A stretch of 64,000 nucleotides of DNA from an uncultured bacterium (GTDB lineage Bacteria > Bacteroidota > Rhodothermia > Rhodothermales > Rubricoccaceae). The stretch is from contig CANLSR010000009.1 of NCBI GenBank assembly GCA_947493945.1, positions 1 through 64,000 of the forward strand, given 5' to 3'. This document shows, piece by piece, positions 54,757-63,251 of this stretch (position 1 is its first letter; the number at the start of each line of letters is the position of its first letter). The position numbers and the translations under genes are program-made. The notes beneath the pieces are model-generated. The model was not told the DNA's origin and searched no databases. It saw nothing but the letters and a program-made list of their open reading frames with translations.

Positions 54757-56409
54757 ATGACGCTCCGCTCCGCCGCCCTCCTGCTGCCGCTGGCCATCGC
54801 CGGCTGCGTGGCCACGGCCCCGATGCCGCCGGCCTCCGCACCCGACGCCGCGCCGACGGGCCCCACGCCGACGGCGCTGGACGACCCCGAGCTCGTCCAA
54901 CGCTACCAGGCCACCATCACGCCCAGCGAGCTGGCGGGCCTGCTCTACACCTACGCCGACGACTACATGGCCGGCCGCGAGACCGGCGAGCCGGGCCAGC
55001 GCTTTGCCGCGCGGTTCCTCGCCGGCCAGTACGCCGCCATGGGCGTCGAGCCGCACGGGACGAGCGTCACCATGGGCGCCCGCGCGGACAACTACGGCCT
55101 CGACGGCTACCTCCAGCCGTTCGAGCTGGAGCAGAAGTCGCTCCGCCGCCTGGGCGTCACGGTCGGCCGCGGCGGCTCCGAGGTCCTGTCCCGCACCGTC
55201 ACCGCCGACGACGTGTCGGGAGCGGTCCTGGTGCCGGCCTACGGCGAGATCGAGAGCGGCGCCCCGGCGCCGGTCGTGTTCGTCGGCGACGGCCAGTCGC
55301 TCGACGGGCTGGACCTGGACGGGGCCTACGCGGTCGTGATCCCGAGCGCCGACCAGCAGGCCACGCGCGGCGCGCTGGCGGCCCTCCACGGCGCCGGCGT
55401 CGCCGGTGCCGTCCTGGCCTCGGCGCCGGCGGCGGAGGCGCTCCAGCCCCAGGCCACGCGCGCCTTCGCCGCCGGCCGGCTGGTGCTCCCCGAGATGAGC
55501 GCCGGCGCCGACGAAGACGACGAGGAGGGCGGCCTGCCCACCATCCTGTTCACGGGCCAGGACACCGTCGCGGAGCTGATGGCCGCCGCCGGCGTCGACG
55601 CGGGCGCCGACGGGAGCTACCCGCTCGGCGACACGGGCCTGACGATGGACCTCGACGCCGAGTACCAGACGGAGCGGGTCGAGACCGAGAACGTGGTGGC
55701 CTTCGTCGAGGGCTCCGACCCGGTGCTCAAGAACGAGTTCGTCGTCGTCTCCGCCCACCTTGACCACGTGGGCGACCAGGGCGAGGGCGAGGACAAGATC
55801 TTCAACGGCGCCGACGACGACGGCTCGGGCACGGTGGCCCTGCTCGAAATTGCCGAGGCGTTCGAGAAGGCCAAGGCGGACGGGCACGGCCCGCGCCGGT
55901 CGGTCCTGCTCCTCCACGTCACCGGCGAGGAGAAGGGGCTGCTGGGCAGCGAGTACTACGCCGACCGCCAGCCGCTCGTGCCCATCGAGAACACCGTGGC
56001 CAACCTCAACATCGACATGATCGGGCGCTATGACCCCGAGCGCGGGTTCGAGACCACCGACTACGTCTACATCCTCGGCGCCGACCTGATCAGCCAGGAC
56101 ATCGCCGACTGGAACGCGGCCGTCAACGACGCGACGGGCACCGACGTCTTCCTCTCGGACAAGTTCAACAGCCCCGACGACCCGAACCAGTTTTTCCGCC
56201 GCTCGGACCACTGGAACTTCGGCAAGTACGACGTCCCGTTCATCTTCTACTTCACGGGCACCCACGAGGACTACCACGGCGTCGGCGACAGCCCGGACAA
56301 GATCGACTACGACCGGATGGCGCGGATCGGGCGGCTCGTCTTCGGGACGGCCTGGGAGCTCGCCAACCGCGACGAGCGGCCGGCCGTGTCGGGCGTCGGC
56401 TTCAACTAG
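54757..56409 (+). CDS. M28-family metallopeptidase lipoprotein
   Basis: 550 aa. Lipobox IAGC near residue 15. PA-like inserted domain (about residues 135-280, containing YAVVIPSADQQATRGALAALHGAGVAGAVLA) and zinc-peptidase core: VSAHLDHVGD, NGADDDGSGTVALLE, VTGEEKGLLGSEYY, NIDMIGRYD, and the final His in GTHEDYHGVGD. Two-zinc aminopeptidase-like enzyme, active in the periplasm or at the surface. ATG at 54757 chosen for the signal peptide. Confidence 0.92.
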   Translation: MTLRSAALLLPLAIAGCVATAPMPPASAPDAAPTGPTPTALDDPELVQRYQATITPSELAGLLYTYADDYMAGRETGEPGQRFAARFLAGQYAAMGVEPHGTSVTMGARADNYGLDGYLQPFELEQKSLRRLGVTVGRGGSEVLSRTVTADDVSGAVLVPAYGEIESGAPAPVVFVGDGQSLDGLDLDGAYAVVIPSADQQATRGALAALHGAGVAGAVLASAPAAEALQPQATRAFAAGRLVLPEMSAGADEDDEEGGLPTILFTGQDTVAELMAAAGVDAGADGSYPLGDTGLTMDLDAEYQTERVETENVVAFVEGSDPVLKNEFVVVSAHLDHVGDQGEGEDKIFNGADDDGSGTVALLEIAEAFEKAKADGHGPRRSVLLLHVTGEEKGLLGSEYYADRQPLVPIENTVANLNIDMIGRYDPERGFETTDYVYILGADLISQDIADWNAAVNDATGTDVFLSDKFNSPDDPNQFFRRSDHWNFGKYDVPFIFYFTGTHEDYHGVGDSPDKIDYDRMARIGRLVFGTAWELANRDERPAVSGVGFN

Positions 56410-56412
56410 CCG

Positions 56413-56465
56413 CGCGCTGGCGGTGGCCGCCGGCGAGGGAGAACCCGCCGGCGCTGACCGCCAGC
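56413..56465. repeat. CGCTGGCGGT dyad after the M28 peptidase gene
   Basis: CGCTGGCGGT directly after the stop and ACCGCCAGCG about 40 nt later form a perfect 10-bp outer stem, with an inner CGCCGGCG pair. A member of the CCGCTGGCGG family. Confidence 0.65.
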
Positions 56466-56520
56466 GGCACCGACTTGCGGACGACGAATCGTAGGCGCAT
56501 ACCGCCGGTATGCCCGTCTT

Positions 56521-56561
56521 CCGAGCGGCCCCGTCAGCGCAGTGCTGGCGGGGCCGCTCGG
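56521..56561. terminator. Very strong bidirectional hairpin between the M28 and penicillin acylase genes
   Basis: 13-bp stem CCGAGCGGCCCCG/CGGGGCCGCTCGG enclosing a second 4-bp stem CAGC/GCTG with a 5-nt loop. It lies in the convergent spacer, followed by CGTTTGG on the plus side. Best terminator candidate in the window. Confidence 0.85.
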
Positions 56562-56595
56562 CGTTTGGCGGATGCGCAGGGCCGCAGAGACGGGA

Positions 56596-58824
56596 TCAGC
56601 GCGCGACGACGAAGCGGTGCGAGGCCGTCTGGTCATCGGCCGTCAGGCGGACGACGTAGACGCCGGGCGCCAGCGTGCCCGCGTCGACGGTCACCCGGGC
56701 GCCCGGCCTGGCCGGCCCGTCGTGGAGCACCGCCAGCCGGCGGCCCAGGGCGTCGTAGAGCTCCAGGCGCGCCATCCCGGCGGCCGCGAACGATACCGTC
56801 GCGCCGCTGGCGGACGGGTTCGGGAAGACGGTCCGGATGCCGAAGCCGTCGCCGTCCGGCCCGTCCCCCGACGAGACCGGGTAGGCGCCGATGAACGTGA
56901 ACGGCTTCATCGTGACCTCGCCCGTGCCGGCCGACGACTGGTAGAAGTCCCACTGGTCGGCAAAGTTGGCGCTCGGCACGCCGGCCGCGTTGACGAACCC
57001 GCTCTGGCCGGGCGGGATCACGTTCTCGGCGGTGCTGCCGCCCGTCGCCCCGAACTCGACCACCTGCTGGTAGGTGCCGGGGTACTCCTGCGAGATGTCG
57101 TTGGTGCGGACGACGCGGGTCAGTTCCTGGAGCTCCTCGAACGAGACCTCGCCGGCCGCCTCCAGGTGCGCCTTCAGCGCCGTCACGCCGTTGTAGGCGC
57201 GGCCTCGGCCCGGCGCCCACGGAATGTTGTCGCCCTGGTTCCACCACGCGACGGGCTTGTTATTCCAGTTGGCGAAGTAGCCCTGGGCCGGGTTCACCGC
57301 CTGGGGCTGCTGGGCAAAGTCGGTCAGCCCCAGCCACTCCTGGCTGCCGTCGCCCGCCAGCGGCAGGCGCGGGTCGGCGTCGCCGGGCCGGACCGGGTAC
57401 TCGCCGACGTGCCAGAAGGCGATGTTCTGCTCCTGGTCGGCGTAGAAGATGTTGAACGAGACCGGGACCTCGGAGACGGCCGCCTGGAAGGCGTCGACCG
57501 ACTCGGCGTCCCAGGCCGCCAGCAGCGCCTCGGCCATCTCGAGCTCGCGCTGCCAGAACGTGTACTTGTAGGCGTAGGCCCGGCCGTTGGCCGCGTCGAG
57601 CCGGTAGACCGGGCCGTGGACCGAGCGGAAGTGGGTGTAGGTGACGGGCGCCGCGCCCCGCACGTTGATCGTCTCGACGAACGCCTGGGCCGGCCGCACC
57701 GCGCCGTCGTAGACGTAGGCGGGCACGCCCTGGACCGGCGGCGCCAGCGTCAGCGTGAACGTGTCGGTGTTGTCGCTGGCGCCGGTGGTGAACGTCCAGG
57801 CGCGGCCGCGCGTCCGGCCGATGATGACGCCGGGGATGCCGGGCACGCTCATGCCGGCCACGTGCAGGCCGTCGCCCCCCGCGTCCCCGACCAGCAGCTC
57901 GTACTCGGCCGTGACCGCCTTGGCATCGACGGTGGGCCGGCCCATCTGGGGCGCGCCCAGCAGCGCCACGTTGCCCGACTCGGTCATCTCCCCGCTCAGC
58001 ACCGCCGCGAACGAACCGAACGTGTGCGGCACGCCGTGGCGGACGAGCGACTCCGTCAGCGCGTCCCGCTGGCGGGCCACGTCGGCGGCGACGAGCGGGT
58101 CGACGGGCGGCCCGGCGTAGCGGTACGACACCGGCGGGGCCGACTGGCTGCCGGCCTCGATGGTCGTGGGGGCGCTCGGCGAGTTGACGGGCCGGTTCTC
58201 GGCAAACCACTCCGGCCCCTGCGCCTGGAGCTCGGCGAGCCGGATCAGCTCCTGGCCGCCGATCTCGCCGAACCGGCGGATAAAGAACTGCATCACCGCC
58301 ATCGCCTTGTCCACCGTGTACGGCTCGGGCTGGAAGCCGCCGGCCGCGTACTCGATGGGCAGATACGTCGCCGGCTCGCTCGCCGTCAGGTCGATGTAGG
58401 CGTTGATGCCGTCGACGTAGGACGAGATCATGGTCTGGAGCCGCGGCGACAGCTCCGCAAACTGGGCCTGGCGCTCGCCGGGCGTGTAGAAGACCGTCCG
58501 GATGGCCTGGTCTTGGGCGACGTTGTCGGGCACGCCGTCCGCGTTGTTGTCGTCCCCGGCGCCCTGGAGCTCGGAGATGCGGCCCAGCGCCGTCCGCCAA
58601 AACGTCTCCATCTGGAACAGCCGGTCCTGGGCGGTCGCGAAGCCCTGGCCGTAGAAGACGCCGGCCTCGGTCGAGGACTGGATGTGGGGGACGCCGAAGT
58701 CGTCGCGGTCGACGGTGACGGTCTCGCCGCCGGTGGCGGTGAGCGTGACGTCCTGGGCCGTCTGGCCCGTGACGACGAGTGGGGCCGCCAGTACCAGGGC
58801 GGCGAGAGCGTGACGAAGGGTCAT
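56596..58824 (-). CDS. Penicillin acylase-family Ntn hydrolase with type IX secretion sorting domain
   Basis: 742 aa. Signal peptide, alpha-chain region (DRDDFGVPHI, YGQGFATAQDRLFQME), then the predicted autocatalytic Ser271 in HTFGSFAAVLSGEM that would start the beta chain. GIPGVIIGRTRGRAWTFTTGASDNTD supplies the conserved beta-chain region. An acidic loop DDNNADGVPD (91-100) looks calcium-binding. Residues about 669-742 (NPSASGATVSF to SHRFVVAR, with LYDALGRRL and LAPGVYVVRL) form a T9SS type A sorting domain, so it should be secreted or surface-attached. Substrate may be an acyl-homoserine lactone or an N-acyl compound. Confidence 0.92.
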   Translation of the reverse strand: MTLRHALAALVLAAPLVVTGQTAQDVTLTATGGETVTVDRDDFGVPHIQSSTEAGVFYGQGFATAQDRLFQMETFWRTALGRISELQGAGDDNNADGVPDNVAQDQAIRTVFYTPGERQAQFAELSPRLQTMISSYVDGINAYIDLTASEPATYLPIEYAAGGFQPEPYTVDKAMAVMQFFIRRFGEIGGQELIRLAELQAQGPEWFAENRPVNSPSAPTTIEAGSQSAPPVSYRYAGPPVDPLVAADVARQRDALTESLVRHGVPHTFGSFAAVLSGEMTESGNVALLGAPQMGRPTVDAKAVTAEYELLVGDAGGDGLHVAGMSVPGIPGVIIGRTRGRAWTFTTGASDNTDTFTLTLAPPVQGVPAYVYDGAVRPAQAFVETINVRGAAPVTYTHFRSVHGPVYRLDAANGRAYAYKYTFWQRELEMAEALLAAWDAESVDAFQAAVSEVPVSFNIFYADQEQNIAFWHVGEYPVRPGDADPRLPLAGDGSQEWLGLTDFAQQPQAVNPAQGYFANWNNKPVAWWNQGDNIPWAPGRGRAYNGVTALKAHLEAAGEVSFEELQELTRVVRTNDISQEYPGTYQQVVEFGATGGSTAENVIPPGQSGFVNAAGVPSANFADQWDFYQSSAGTGEVTMKPFTFIGAYPVSSGDGPDGDGFGIRTVFPNPSASGATVSFAAAGMARLELYDALGRRLAVLHDGPARPGARVTVDAGTLAPGVYVVRLTADDQTASHRFVVAR

Positions 58825-59012
58825 GAGGTTGAACGGGGAAGGTGGAAGCGCTACCGGACGCAGACGAACCCTGTTAAGAACCGGCGAACCCTTTTGATCC
58901 CAGCCGTTGCGGGTTCTGCGCCTCTGTCCAAAGCGGAGTCACCGACCGGCACGCCGGTGGACTCGCAGGCCTGGGCGGACGCGTCTAGCTTGAGCCGTCT
59001 CCGCCCCCGCCC
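58825..59012. other. Divergent promoter region of the penicillin acylase and M20 genes
   Basis: 188 nt with more A/T than surrounding DNA (GTTAAGAACC, CCCTTTTGATCCC). It carries the TAGCTTG box of the M20 gene. Short GAACCC words occur but no heptamer array. Confidence 0.5.
58986..58992 (+). promoter_or_regulatory. TAGCTTG promoter box upstream of the M20 peptidase gene
   Basis: TAGCTTG ends 20 nt before the ATG at 59013, the same spacing as for ldcA and arcA. Confidence 0.55.
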
Positions 59013-60212
59013 ATGACCGACCGCATCCGCGCCCTCGCGGCCGACGCTCTCCCCGAGGTCGTCCGCCTGCGGCGGGCCATCCACCGCCGCCCCGAGCTGG
59101 CGTTCCAGGAGCACGAGACGGCCGCGCTGATCGCCGAGACGCTCCGCCAGCTGGGCATCGAGCCGATCACCGGCGTCGCCCAGACCGGCGTGGTGGCGCA
59201 CGTCGAGGGCGCCCGGCCCGGCCCGACCGTCGCCCTCCGCGCCGACATCGACGCGCTGCCGATCACCGAGGCGACCGGCCTCGACTTTAGCTCCGAGACC
59301 GACGGCGTGATGCACGCCTGCGGCCACGACGCCCACACGGCCATGCTCCTGGGCGCGGCCGGCATCCTCCACGAGCTACGCGAGGAATGGGCGGGGACCG
59401 TCCGGCTGGTGTTTCAGCCCAGCGAGGAGAAGGCGCCCGGCGGCGCCCACGTCATGATCGAGGAGGGCGTGCTGGGGCCAATGGGCGGCCACGACGGACC
59501 CGCCGCCATCTTTGGCCAGCACGTGTTTCCCGAGCTGGCGGCCGGCCTGATCGGCGTGCGCGGCGGCATGTTCATGGCCTCGGCGGACGAGATCTACCTC
59601 ACCATCCGAGGACAGGGCGGCCACGCCGCCGCACCGGAGGCGCTGGTGGACGCGGTGCTGGTCCAGGCCCACGTCCTGACGGCGCTCCAGGCCGTGATCT
59701 CGCGGAACCGGCCGCCGGGCGTCCCGTCGCTCTTGTCGTTCGGCAAGGTCGTGGCCGAGGGGGCGACCAACATCCTGCCCGACGCGGTCCAGATCGAGGG
59801 CACGTTCCGGTCGATGGACGAGGACTGGCGCGCGCGCGCGCACGGCCTGATCCGCCGGACGGCCGAGAAGACGGCCCAGGCGTTTGGCGCGACGTGCGAG
59901 GTCGAGGTGCGCGAGGGCTACCCGGCGCTCGTCAACGACGCGGCGCTGGCGGCGGCCGTGCGCGAGACGGCCGTGGCGCTGGTGGGCGAGGACCGCGTGG
60001 TGGACCTGCCGATGTGGTACGCCTCCGAGGACTTCGCCTTCTACACGCAGCAGGTCCCCGGCTGCTTTTCGGTCCTGGGCGTGGGCAACGAGGCGGAAGG
60101 CATCACGCACGGGCTCCACACGCCCCGGATGACGGTCGACGAGGCCGCGCTGGAAACGGGCACCGCGTTCCTCGCCGCGCTCGCCGTCCGCCAGCTCGCG
60201 GCGGGCGCGTAG
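59013..60212 (+). CDS. M20D-family amidohydrolase/carboxypeptidase
   Basis: 399 aa dinuclear-metal hydrolase. IHRRPELAFQE, LRADIDALPI, the metal site MHACGHDAHTAMLLGAA, FQPSEEKAPGGAHVMIEEG with the catalytic Glu, and C-terminal YASEDFAFY. This is the IAA-amino-acid/hippurate/N-acyl-amino-acid hydrolase type. It lies next to the divergent penicillin acylase, so both might process N-acylated compounds (inference). Confidence 0.93.
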   Translation: MTDRIRALAADALPEVVRLRRAIHRRPELAFQEHETAALIAETLRQLGIEPITGVAQTGVVAHVEGARPGPTVALRADIDALPITEATGLDFSSETDGVMHACGHDAHTAMLLGAAGILHELREEWAGTVRLVFQPSEEKAPGGAHVMIEEGVLGPMGGHDGPAAIFGQHVFPELAAGLIGVRGGMFMASADEIYLTIRGQGGHAAAPEALVDAVLVQAHVLTALQAVISRNRPPGVPSLLSFGKVVAEGATNILPDAVQIEGTFRSMDEDWRARAHGLIRRTAEKTAQAFGATCEVEVREGYPALVNDAALAAAVRETAVALVGEDRVVDLPMWYASEDFAFYTQQVPGCFSVLGVGNEAEGITHGLHTPRMTVDEAALETGTAFLAALAVRQLAAGA

Positions 60213-60323
60213 GCGGGGGCCTGGGGCGGGTCCGCCGGCGGCCTCTGCGCCCGGCCCGGACACCTGCCGAGACTCGCGCGTAAAACAGGGGTCAGGAATC
60301 TCCTTAACACTCTACTTCTGCTC

Positions 60324-61052
60324 GTGCCCACTGCTCCCGCCGACATCCTCGCCCCGTTCCCCGGCCTGACGCCGGACGCCTTCACCTTCCTCCGCCAGCT
60401 CAAGCGCAACAACGACCGCGAGTGGTTCCGGCCGCGCAAGGAGGTCTACGACGAGGAGCTCCTGGAGCCCATGCGGATGCTGGTCTCGGACCTGTCGCGC
60501 CGCCTGCCCGAGGCCGGGCTGCCGCTCTCCGGCGACCCCAAGCGCGCCGTGTTCCGGATCTACCGCGACACGCGGTTCTCCAAGAACAAGGCGCCCTACA
60601 AGACCCACATCGCCGCCGTGCTCTCGCGCGACGGCAACAAGCGCGCCCCGGGCGCCCTCTACGTCCACGTCGAGCCCGGCGCCAACCGGATCGCCGGCGG
60701 CTTCTGGCGGGCCGACAAGGACTTCCTGCGGCACTGGCGCGCCCAACTGGCGGCCGACCCCGACACGTTCCTCCGGCTCGTCGAGGACACCGAGGCGGCC
60801 GGGCTCACCCTGGGCACGTCGGGGAGCACGCTCACCCGGATGCCGCGCGGCTTCGACGACCAGCGCGACAACGCCGCCGCCGACTACTTCCGCTGGAAGG
60901 GCGGCTTCTCCGCCAGCCGCGAGGACGTGGCCGACGACGACATCCAGTCGCCGGCTTTTGCCGACACCGTCGTGGAGACCGCGCGCGCGCTCGGCCCGCT
61001 CCTGGAGTACGGCTGGAAGATCGCCGACGACGCGGCCGCGGCGGGCGCTTAA
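60324..61052 (+). CDS. DUF2461/TIGR02453 family protein
   Basis: 242 aa. Conserved pattern FTFLRQLKRNNDREWFRPRKEVYDEELLEPM, FRIYRDTRFSKNKAPYKTHIAAVLSR, and GFWRADKDFLRHWR. Widespread family of unknown function with cytoplasmic, soluble proteins of about 220-240 aa. GTG at 60324 gives family length. Preceded by a TACTTCTG sequence 3 nt from the start, and followed 52 nt later by a small membrane-protein gene. Confidence 0.9.
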   Translation: MPTAPADILAPFPGLTPDAFTFLRQLKRNNDREWFRPRKEVYDEELLEPMRMLVSDLSRRLPEAGLPLSGDPKRAVFRIYRDTRFSKNKAPYKTHIAAVLSRDGNKRAPGALYVHVEPGANRIAGGFWRADKDFLRHWRAQLAADPDTFLRLVEDTEAAGLTLGTSGSTLTRMPRGFDDQRDNAAADYFRWKGGFSASREDVADDDIQSPAFADTVVETARALGPLLEYGWKIADDAAAAGA

Positions 61053-61072
61053 GCGGCCCGGGAGGCGGGCGA

Positions 61073-61079
61073 TACCTCG
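61073..61079 (+). promoter_or_regulatory. TACCTCG promoter-like box upstream of a small membrane protein gene
   Basis: TACCTCG ends 25 nt before the ATG at 61105, a weak variant of the recurring box. Confidence 0.3.
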
Positions 61080-61104
61080 GGACGCCCGTCCTCCTCCCCC
61101 CGCC

Positions 61105-61287
61105 ATGTCCTCCCTCTCGATCTACCTCCTCGGCGTGCTCGTCGTCACCGCCGGCATCGCCATGATCCTGCACCTGGCCGGCGTGCCGGCGGCCTGGATC
61201 GGCGCCGTCGGCGTGATCGGCCTGGGCGTCGGCATCCTGACGGCCGTCTCCAAGACGCGCGAGCGCGACCAGTCGCCGCGGTACTGA
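61105..61287 (+). CDS. Small two-helix membrane protein
   Basis: 60 aa: SIYLLGVLVVTAGIAMILHLAG and AAWIGAVGVIGLGVGILTAVS with a charged C-terminus KTRERDQSPRY. Length and layout are typical of small conserved membrane proteins; no family recognised. It is followed 21 nt later by a CCGCTGGCG hairpin. Confidence 0.65.
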   Translation: MSSLSIYLLGVLVVTAGIAMILHLAGVPAAWIGAVGVIGLGVGILTAVSKTRERDQSPRY

Positions 61288-61308
61288 CCCCGCCCCGCGG
61301 TCTCCGCC

Positions 61309-61331
61309 CCGCTGGCGGCCGGCGCCAGCGG
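61309..61331. terminator. CCGCTGGCG hairpin between a small membrane protein gene and ruvB
   Basis: CCGCTGGCG and CGCCAGCGG with a 5-nt loop form a perfect 9-bp stem in a convergent spacer. No T tract. Probably serves both genes. Confidence 0.7.
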
Positions 61332-61340
61332 GACCGGAGA

Positions 61341-62393
61341 TCAGCCGAGCAGGTCGTCGAACACGTCGACCTGCTTCAGCGGCGGCGCGATGTCGAAGTG
61401 GTCGTAGGCCCGGCGGGTCGCGACGCGGCCGCGGGGCGTGCGCGCCATGAAGCCTTCCTGGATGAGGTACGGCTCGTAGACCTCCTCGACCGTCCCGGCG
61501 TCCTCGCCCACGGCCACGGCGATCGTGGAGACGCCGACCGGGCCGCCGTCGAACTTCTCCATCAGCGCGAGCAGGATGCGGGCGTCCATGTCGTCCAGGC
61601 CCGCCTCGTCCACGTCCAGGGCGTTGAGCGCGTGGTCCGCGACGGCGCGCGTGATGCGGCCGTCGCCCGGGCCGGCGTCGGTCTCGACCTCGGCAAAGTC
61701 ACGCGTGCGGCGCAGCAGCTTGTTGGCGATGCGCGGCGTGCCCCGGCTGCGGCGCGCGATCTCGAAGGCGCCCTCGTCGTCCACCTCGACGCCCAAGAGA
61801 TTGGCCGAGCGCAGCACGATCTCGTGGAGCGTGTCCACGTCGTAGTAGTCGTAGCGGAAGTCGACGCCGAAGCGGGCTCGGAGCGGCGCCGTGAGCAGCC
61901 CCTTGCGCGTCGTCGCGCCGATGAGCGTGAACGGCGGCAGCGCGATCCGCACCGACCGCGCGCTGGGGCCGGAGTCGATCAGGATATCGATGGCGTAGTC
62001 CTCCATCGCCGAGTACAGGTACTCCTCCACGACGGGCGACAACCGGTGGATCTCGTCGATGAACAGCACGTCGCCCTCGTTGAGGTTGGTCAGCAGGCCG
62101 GCGATGTTGGCCGGCTTGTCCAGGGCCGGCCCCGACGTGCTCTTGACCTCCGACCCCATCTCCTCGGCGATGATGTACGCCAGCGTGGTCTTCCCGAGCC
62201 CCGGCGGGCCGGACAGGATCACGTGGTCCAGCGCCTCGGCGCGCTGGAGCGCCGCCGTGACGAACACGCGCAGGTTGTCCTTGATCTTCTGCTGGCCGAT
62301 AAAGTCGTCGAGGGCGCGGGGGCGGAGCGCCTTCTCGATGTCGGCGTCGGCGGCGGCCGTGGGCGCCGAGGCGTCGCGGGGGGCGGAGTCCAT
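61341..62393 (-). CDS. ruvB: Holliday junction branch migration helicase RuvB
   Basis: 350 aa AAA+ ATPase. [18 protein letters not shown], Walker [14 protein letters not shown], Walker [19 protein letters not shown], sensor 1 [20 protein letters not shown], and the winged-helix domain [39 protein letters not shown]. Full length. ATG at 62393 gives the usual N-terminus with a short Ala-rich lead. A TACCTTC box lies 23 nt upstream. Confidence 0.96.
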   Translation of the reverse strand: MDSAPRDASAPTAAADADIEKALRPRALDDFIGQQKIKDNLRVFVTAALQRAEALDHVILSGPPGLGKTTLAYIIAEEMGSEVKSTSGPALDKPANIAGLLTNLNEGDVLFIDEIHRLSPVVEEYLYSAMEDYAIDILIDSGPSARSVRIALPPFTLIGATTRKGLLTAPLRARFGVDFRYDYYDVDTLHEIVLRSANLLGVEVDDEGAFEIARRSRGTPRIANKLLRRTRDFAEVETDAGPGDGRITRAVADHALNALDVDEAGLDDMDARILLALMEKFDGGPVGVSTIAVAVGEDAGTVEEVYEPYLIQEGFMARTPRGRVATRRAYDHFDIAPPLKQVDVFDDLLG

Positions 62394-62416
62394 GGGGTGC
62401 GGGAGCGGTGGACGTG

Positions 62417-62423
62417 GAAGGTA
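62417..62423 (-). promoter_or_regulatory. TACCTTC promoter box upstream of ruvB
   Basis: Minus-strand TACCTTC ending 23 nt before the ruvB ATG, a variant of the recurring box. Confidence 0.45.
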
Positions 62424-62467
62424 CCGGCGGGGTGTGACACCTTGCGTCACCGCCCCGGCCCGCCGCC

Positions 62468-62494
62468 CCGCTGGCGCTCGGCCTCCGCCAGCGG
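62468..62494. repeat. CCGCTGGCG hairpin between divergent ruvB and DUF3109 genes
   Basis: CCGCTGGCG (62468-62476) and CGCCAGCGG (62486-62494) form a perfect 9-bp stem with a 9-nt loop. Here it lies between divergent starts, so it is not simply a terminator. Confidence 0.7.
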
Positions 62495-62540
62495 GCGGCG
62501 GCTCGGCCGGCGGTTCACGCCAAACGCCCGGGGTTTCCCG

Positions 62541-62571
62541 TTGACCCGGGGCCGCACCCGAGCCTACGTTG
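62541..62571 (+). promoter_or_regulatory. Sigma-70-like promoter of the DUF3109 gene
   Basis: TTGACC (62541-62546) and TACGTT (62565-62570) separated by 18 nt. The -10 box ends 6 nt before the ATG, so transcription would start at or next to the start codon (leaderless message). Confidence 0.5.
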
Positions 62572-62576
62572 GCGTC

Positions 62577-63206
62577 ATGTTTGCGGTCGACCACGTCCTC
62601 GTCTCCGACGCCCTCCTGGACGCGCCCTTCGCGTGCCACCTCGGCTCGTGCCTGGGCGCGTGCTGCGTCCACGGCGACCGCGGGGCGCCGGTCGAGGCCG
62701 ACGAGCGCCAGGCGCTGGAGCACGCGCTCCCCGTCGTCGAGGCGCGGCTGCGGCCCGAGGCGAGGGCCGAGATCGCGCGTCGCGGGGTCTGGGAGGGGAC
62801 CGAGCGCGACGGCTACCACACCACGACCGTCAACGACCGCGAGTGCGTGTTCGTGGTCTACGACGGCGCGCCCGGCCGCGCCGTGGCCAAGTGCGCGCTC
62901 CAGCAGGCCCACTGGGCCGGCAAGCTGGCCTTCGAGAAGCCGCTCTCGTGCCACCTCTACCCCGTCCGCGCCGAGACCTACGGCGAGGGCCCCGACGCCG
63001 TCGACGTGCTCAACTACGAGCGGATCGAGCTGTGCCGGCCCGCCGTGCCCCACGGCGAGCGGACGGGCGTCCAGCTGGCGGACTTCCTGGAGCGACCGCT
63101 CACGCGCAAGTACGGGGCCGACTGGTTCGGCCGGTTCCGCGAGACCCTCCGCCAGCGGCGCCAGGACGTCGGCATCGGACCGCAGGACCCGGTCCCCGGC
63201 CCTTAA
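62577..63206 (+). CDS. DUF3109 family cysteine-rich protein
   Basis: 209 aa. Conserved cysteines: [15 protein letters not shown] near the N-terminus, [25 protein letters not shown] and ELCRPA, the pattern of DUF3109/YkgJ-like putative metal-binding (zinc or Fe-S) proteins. Length fits the family (about 190-210 aa). Function unknown. Its promoter seems to place the start of transcription at the ATG. rpoN follows 45 nt later. Confidence 0.88.
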   Translation: MFAVDHVLVSDALLDAPFACHLGSCLGACCVHGDRGAPVEADERQALEHALPVVEARLRPEARAEIARRGVWEGTERDGYHTTTVNDRECVFVVYDGAPGRAVAKCALQQAHWAGKLAFEKPLSCHLYPVRAETYGEGPDAVDVLNYERIELCRPAVPHGERTGVQLADFLERPLTRKYGADWFGRFRETLRQRRQDVGIGPQDPVPGP

Positions 63207-63251
63207 CCCGCGCCGCGCCCGCCCGATACCCCCCGCCGGTCCCCACCCGCC

